Source of the DNA: Ceratobasidium sp. AG-K | Lineage: Eukaryota > Basidiomycota > Agaricomycetes > Cantharellales > Ceratobasidiaceae | Assembly: GCA_037039685.1 (NCBI GenBank) | Contig: JAWNGF010000005.1 | Coordinates: 868,001-932,000, forward strand | Direction of reading: 5' to 3' | DNA: 64,000 bases | Made by a program: the position numbers and the translations under genes | Notes under the pieces: model-generated | Told to the model about the DNA's origin: nothing | The model's input: the letters and a program-made list of their open reading frames with translations, nothing else | The model's database searches: none | Part shown: in pieces, positions 58,580 to 64,000 of the stretch | Position numbering within the stretch: the first letter of the stretch is position 1 | How the letters are laid out: each line of letters opens with the position of its first letter

Positions 58580-61308
58580 AGCGCTTGCAGGCTGGTCACC
58601 TTGTGGTTGTATGCTCATACCTTCTCCGTTTCATGGCATTCTCGATTACTTTTGTGTACATTTGCCATATTCAAAACTCATTGCGGGTTAAACTTTATTC
58701 TTAGGCGATTGACATGAAATGTACTCCCGCGGGGTTGTTCTGACGAGTGCATGTACGCCGTAACAAAGCATCGAACTGGATTGATCTTCACGTGATTCGA
58801 CCACTACGGAACTTTGGCCTGATCGGTGCTAGGGATCACGTTGAAGAAGTTTCTCGACGTGCAAGGTATCGAGGCAGTAGAAACTTCTCCCGTGGATTGA
58901 ATTACTCGTATGTTGTCCCCCTCGAAACGTACCTCGCACGCCAGCGACACCATTGTTCCAATGCTGCTTCGTTCTGGAGCTTGCCTCCTCTGGTCCCGTA
59001 GCCGAAGATCAACCGCCCATTCGGCCCATTCGAGTTTCATTCGTGCCTTGGATGACTTTATCACATCAGCTACAATGACACCCTGGCCCCCAACCCCCAA
59101 CCGCTCAGACCACTTACATCCCCAGTCGGCTAGACCGGAATTGCGTCCCTCAGGGCGGGTATTTCCGCTGGATAGCGCGCGCCCGCATGGCAAATAACGA
59201 TTTTATAACGAATTGATTCTTCAAAGCGGTAATCACGTCACTCCATTCATAGACACCACGGTTCATCTGGCTACTCTGAAGGGCTTCGCACCCAACAGTA
59301 TCAACCCGCCTTACGGCACGATTTAACTTTTGAATGTGATCTGGATATTTGGCCAGACTGGGTTTTCAAGTGGCGCTCAACCTTGTCCTACGGCTTTTGT
59401 ACTCCTATGCCCACCCTTGTGGGCGTTGGTTTATGATTTCCGGGCCCCGTATATCACGTCAACGAAATGATGAAGTGACAACCTACTTTGGCGCCACATC
59501 AGATGTGCGTAGCGCTCTGACTGGATGCGCCAGCTATGGATCCAATGGATCGCTGACTACCGCCATTGCCACTCACGTACTAGAACCTCCGCGCGCATAG
59601 AGTATGCTTGAACAGAAACTAAGATTATTCGATTAACCAGGCATTCGGCGCGGACTTTTGCTCATTTAGTCAATACCAATCATCCGTCGAATAGCCTCTG
59701 GACAAACGGCAGCATATATTCGCGTAAAGCTCATAACGTGCATACGCCGCGGGCTGAACAAAACCTTCAAGGGTTCGCAGTCGGCCCTCGGGGCCATCGG
59801 CGGGCGATCCCCTTTGATAGCCAGCTCAAGACCACACAATAAGAATATCTCTAGCTTACCCATATCCAGCGCGAGTTTTCTAAGCTTGAGCATTGCGTCA
59901 TACTAGTTAACAATTTGCCGTTGGATGTTTTGCCTACGACGTAGGACTAGGCACTCCCCTGGAAATCGGGTGGAAGATGGGTGGCTGAAAGTCTATGCAT
60001 GTTTCCCGCGTGGCAGCGTTGTTTCAGAACTTAATTATCCGTGCCTTCACAACCGAAGTGATGCTAGACTAGGTCGCAATCAAAAGTCTATACTTCTGCT
60101 GCGCCTTGTGATCAACATGGATAAGGCCATGACGCAAGCCGAAATAATGTGTTCGTTCGGCCATGCGAGGACTAATTGACAAGTTAATCGAGTCTAGTTT
60201 GTGGTCGGAAATCAAGAAGTGGAAGCATAGAAGGACCGGTTGCTCAACTGCTAGCGCGTTGCTGAGACCCGAGGAGTTGATCGTAGGCGTAATGGAACAT
60301 CAGGTATCCTAAATTTCAATGTTGCCCTGTTGCGACATCCAGCTTCGTGGAATTCAAATGGCCCGCGACCAGGAGTCGCGGTATTCAAGGTGCAGACAAC
60401 CGTTTATTTGTTGGAACAAGGCAAAGGCGGAATCAGACTCCGTTGCTTGCCAGGTATATCTATTCATTTAGAGTGGATTTGACCAGGGACTGAGCACTGT
60501 TGCTCTCGTACAACGACATTAGTTCCTTAGGCACGGTAGTGAAGTAAACGGCCGCCGTCCACGCTCGGGACCTCGTCGGTCAGTAGGGGCTAATTTGATC
60601 CGTCCTAACAGCTCGGACGACTGGTGTATCGGTCGTTATGACACGATGCAACCTTGGGCGGTTCAACAAAGTTCGAAGATCTGTCAAATTATCCGCGTAT
60701 CTCTAAACGACGGGATCAGCAACGTGGAGTTAATGACCAAGGGCAAACACCCGGCAGTAGATAACCCGAGTACCACTTCGATAGGACGTTGACTCAATGA
60801 AGCATTTCACTCGCACTACCGTGTACGGTGCATTGGACGTGCCGTTGTATGTGACCTTCTGATGCCTAGATAATCACCGGTGTAATTTGTGTCGTAATCA
60901 CCAAACAGGATAAGCTACACAACCGCTTTTACATTGCAGGAATATAAAATTCATTTTTAGGTCCTGGGTCTCCGTATTAAGGATAACAAGTTTCTTGAGG
61001 TAACTAGAATACTGCCAAATCGGGCTGGGTGGTCGCCACGACTACTGTTTCAGTTTGTCGGGTCTCAGCTCAGAGGAGCGGCGAAGCTCTGATCAGTCTC
61101 TGATCCTTATGTCAGGGTGCCACAGTTTTGGGCCAGTCATCGCGTCTAATTCATCAGCTGCCCAGAGTAGAGGGACTCACCCTGGGCGTATCCTGGGACT
61201 TGAAAATGCAGTGATCTATTTAATGCTCACTAGAATTGTCTCCAACGGTCGATAGTTCAACCACTCTTTGATCCCCTCGTCTACTTCCTCAAGTTTACCC
61301 CTTCGACC
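58580..61308. other. Long gap without an assignable gene
   Basis: The 3' flank of SDHB, then about 2.5 kb. Candidate frames include minus 59193-58804 (no ATG at its start; WGCKWSERLGVGGQGVIV) and minus 59893-59666 (ATG start; LRKLALDMGKLEIFLL). I recognise neither and found no convincing exon chain. Confidence 0.3.
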
Positions 61309-62129
61309 ATGTCTGAAGTCTGGCCTCAACCAGTACCCCAGCACCGCCCATGCCAGGTTCGTTTACCCTCACACTCGATGGACCCCGACTAGAATATTAT
61401 GCCCAGGTTTGCAAGCAGCCAACGACAATGTGGTGCTCCCGTTGCGAGAGCGTGTGGTATTGCTGCAGCGATCATCTAGTCTATGTGAGTAGTTGCCACC
61501 CACCCTGCACTTCGACGTTGTACTTAAACCAACCGCAGGATTGGCCAGGTCACAAAATGCACTGCTTGTCCATGGCAGCTCTTTCTCCAGTTCCTATGGA
61601 ACCCCCAGCATCTATGCCATTTACAGTCGCAAACTTCGCTGCCATCATATTCCCATTCAACGAGCTCCGCCCCAGGATAATCCATGTGGAATGTCTAGCA
61701 TACATCGAGCCCTCGAGTAGCCTAATGAACTGGACACCACGCGTCAGAGACCATCTGCAGTCGAGTCCTGATGATACTATTGGTAGCCTGACGATCGAGA
61801 CAGGAATCAGCGAAGGTGAGCCATCTAATCTACTCTGGATAGTCTTGAGCCACTGAACTTTCACGCGACAAATCCTAGGCGCGCCTCTGAGATATCCGCT
61901 TCAGGTATTTTTCACCCGGGGTGGTCCCAGTAGTCAGTTGGTAAATGAGTCAGTATATGCCCTGAGCAAAGGCGAGGCCACGCAAGCCGGCGGTTCAATC
62001 ATTGTTCTGAAGTATTCCGGGACAAGACGACAAGGGTACATTGACGCCACGTTCAATGACCTCCCAACTCTTGTCTCGTACTTCATTCAAAACTCGTCGA
62101 AACGCCGGCAGAGCGATTTACGCGCTTGA
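61309..62129 (+). CDS. Small MYND zinc-finger protein, 217 aa
   Basis: Exons 61309-61356, 61407-61484, 61539-61815 and 61879-62129. The N-terminal MYND finger reads CQ-VCKQPTTMWCSRCESVWYCCSDHL...DWPGHKMHC. Its first cysteine pair spans the first intron, which supports the model. The remainder is the unnamed domain usual for this group of small basidiomycete MYND proteins (FAAIIFPFNELRPRIIHV; LPTLVSYFIQN). MYND fingers bind proline-rich peptides. No SET domain is present, so it is not a methyltransferase. The partner is unknown. Confidence 0.75.
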
Positions 62130-62340
62130 CGCTTTCGGCTCGTTCTCTTTCATTTCTCAACGCGCACCAGCCCCTATTCCTCTCTGCTTCCCTCATGTAT
62201 CGACTCGGAAGGTCTGTACCAATACCTCTGTCTGCTCGCATATCATCTTTCTCCCGTATGTACACTAGATTACCACTGTTTCAACCCCGTACAGTATATC
62301 ATTTGGAGTTTGTGTCTACTTGGTTAGAATTTCTAAATGA

Positions 62341-62745
62341 CGTATAGACCGGCCTTGTGCTCCTGGCCTCCATGGCAAGCTCGGGGACCATTGTCCACGT
62401 TACTTTCCATCATCACATCACTGTTTCGGTGATTGGCTCAGTTTCTCCAGAAACCAGCAACGATCCGAAACGCCGGTAGGAGCCGCAGGCTATATACCCT
62501 CTCCCCTCAAATGGATAGATTCCAGCGAGAGCCAAAATCCTTGGGTTGAATGTAGGATCTCGTCGAGATTATCAAAAGAGTTACCAGAACTTGGGCAGCT
62601 TGGACACATTTATGGTGTTCGTTATCAACCGCCTTCCCATGTATTGCCATCGCGCGAATTACTGGCACCCCTAGGCACAGCTGGTGGGTATTTCAGTCTA
62701 GACCCAGTGTATATACTAAATATAAGTCGTTCAAATTTTGGATAG
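62341..62745 (+). other. Exon-like open frame downstream of the MYND gene
   Basis: An open frame of about 134 codons, preceded by a TATAG acceptor-like sequence and lacking an ATG, reads YIPSPLKWIDSSESQNPWVE and then HIYGVRYQPPSHVLPSRELL. It looks like protein, but I cannot link it to a start or a family. It could be the last exon of an unrecognised gene or decayed coding DNA. Confidence 0.3.
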
Positions 62746-64000
62746 AATTATCGTGCGTCTTTTGCCGTGAATATCCCGAGCACGCGGTCCATCACTAGTT
62801 GATATTGATCATTTTCATCATCGTTTGAATCCTAGTTATCCACTCCGGAGTCCCCAGGATACCAGTCTCTAGTCTTGTTAGGGATTCGATCACAAGACTT
62901 CTTTGATATATGCCCGCGTTCGCTAATATCCTATCATTAAGCGCAATCATGCGCAGCAAGGGAGAGGCAGCCGCCACATATAATATGCTAGTCGCGCTTA
63001 CTTAGGGGTGGAACTAGATGTGTGTATAACTGCCACATTCAGAAAACCAGTTGCTCGCGTCTCATCAGGTTCCGCTTATCTTTTGGCTCTTGTTACCCAT
63101 ACCGGGCCACCCACCAGATTTGCGAGAGTGCCTGTAGCTTGCCGAAGCTGGCCGCCGATGACGGGCTATGCATAACGCGATGCTTGGAGGGCCGTGGTGG
63201 ATCTGCCGCGGGGAAGCCTAGACAAGCCAAAGATCTGTCAGCCTGTAGGTTCCGAATGTAATTCATTTGGTATCGCCCAGAGCTATCCGATGCAGATATG
63301 CACTTTCCTCAGCGCAGGATTTGACTCACGCTTTCAATTCTTGAGCATAAAGTAAGCATTTAACCGTTGGGAAAATCAGTAAAAGCAGATATTTCAGGCA
63401 ACCGGGACCGATCTACAAATCTCGATCCAACCGTTGCGACCTAGTGCATTGGTCTTAGCGTATTAATTTCTGCGCTCAGGACCAGTTATAGGCTACCTCT
63501 TTTGCGACATGTGCTCAGATGCGATCGCAGGCACTACCCGATCATGCCAGACAATCGAGCTTGAGGGGCTTCCTTAGACCTGATGGTCTGCTATGTAAGA
63601 AGTACCATTCTCCGAATTAGTCAAGTTCCAGAAGAAAACAGAGTTTTAAAGCGAGATGTTGCGTTGATTGATTCCTACACCCTAATTGTAATCACGTTGA
63701 CCCGGGAGCATGAGATGGGTCGTCATAACCGAGGTATAGCTGGCCTGAAATTTTGTTAGCAAATCACAAGGAGCGACCATCAGTATTGGGGAATATCGTA
63801 TCAGAATATGCCGCGCGCATGTACGAATGTTGTGATTACCACCACCCCATGCATTTGAACGTTTGACAGGTCATAGAATGTGGCTTGCATTCCAACAGGT
63901 GCCAGGCCAAGTGTGATATCCCGGCTTTGAATCCAAGTTCTGCAGTCTGTTCGCGTGTTCCCCAGCATGTGACATGACTGGAATCCACGCCCAGCCACGC
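62746..64000. other. No gene seen
   Basis: About 1.25 kb to the window edge with only short, unconvincing frames. A gene continuing beyond the edge cannot be excluded. Confidence 0.35.

Noticed and set aside
1..64000. Transposons, CRISPR arrays, rRNA genes
   Set aside because: I saw no transposase, reverse transcriptase or integrase motifs, no spaced direct-repeat array and no rRNA-like sequence. Degraded repeats without coding motifs could escape this reading.

Overview
The window looks like nuclear DNA of a basidiomycete fungus, most likely an agaricomycete of the Rhizoctonia/Ceratobasidiaceae type. Most genes are split by 45-65 nt GT-AG introns, often with CTRAY-like branch points, and exons can be very short. 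The protein content fits: a DUF6534-type membrane protein, a small MYND protein, NACHT-WD40 STAND receptors and a two-kinase hybrid histidine kinase. The organism is inferred from gene style and content, not from a marker sequence. I see no prokaryotic, organellar, CRISPR or intact transposon features.

Left part (0-20 kb). A 12-exon DUF6534-like membrane protein (-) and a cytochrome P450 (-) come first. They are followed by the NEDD8-activating enzyme subunit ULA1/NAE1 (-), which faces a Cdc4-type myosin light chain (+) across a 270-bp bidirectional promoter. Next are an unknown protein (+) and another unknown (-). Then come two tandem copies of a tiny Cys-rich protein gene (-). A secreted RNase T2-like protein whose catalytic histidines are all replaced (-) faces the exosome subunit RRP45 (+).

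Middle (20-46 kb). After about 3.5 kb with nothing I can assign come an EXPERA-like membrane protein containing an apparent 2-nt exon, a small unknown protein, a very large disordered RING-H2 E3 ligase (-) and a UBC13 E2 (-). A full-length NACHT-WD40 receptor (+) follows. Beyond it are a disordered Pro/Ser-rich protein and a tail-anchored protein with an array of PAM2-like poly(A)-binding-protein ligands. Next is a broken NLR-like gene (-) that keeps the N-terminal and WD40 parts but has no NACHT domain.

Right part (46-64 kb). This holds a 75-residue protein with a lipidation-type MGC N-terminus (-), an approximately 8-kb dual hybrid histidine kinase (+), the succinate dehydrogenase iron-sulfur subunit (+) and a small MYND zinc-finger protein (+). 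The long gaps near 2.4-5.0, 19.6-23.1, 46.7-49.0, 58.6-61.3 and 62.7-64 kb hold no gene I could assemble. The first gene shows that loci built of 30-60 nt exons are nearly invisible to ORF scanning, so these gaps may not be empty.

The best candidates for new biology are the multi-PAM2 tail-anchored protein, the catalytically dead RNase T2-like secreted protein, the duplicated Cys-rich microproteins, and the pair of intact and NACHT-less NLR-like genes.
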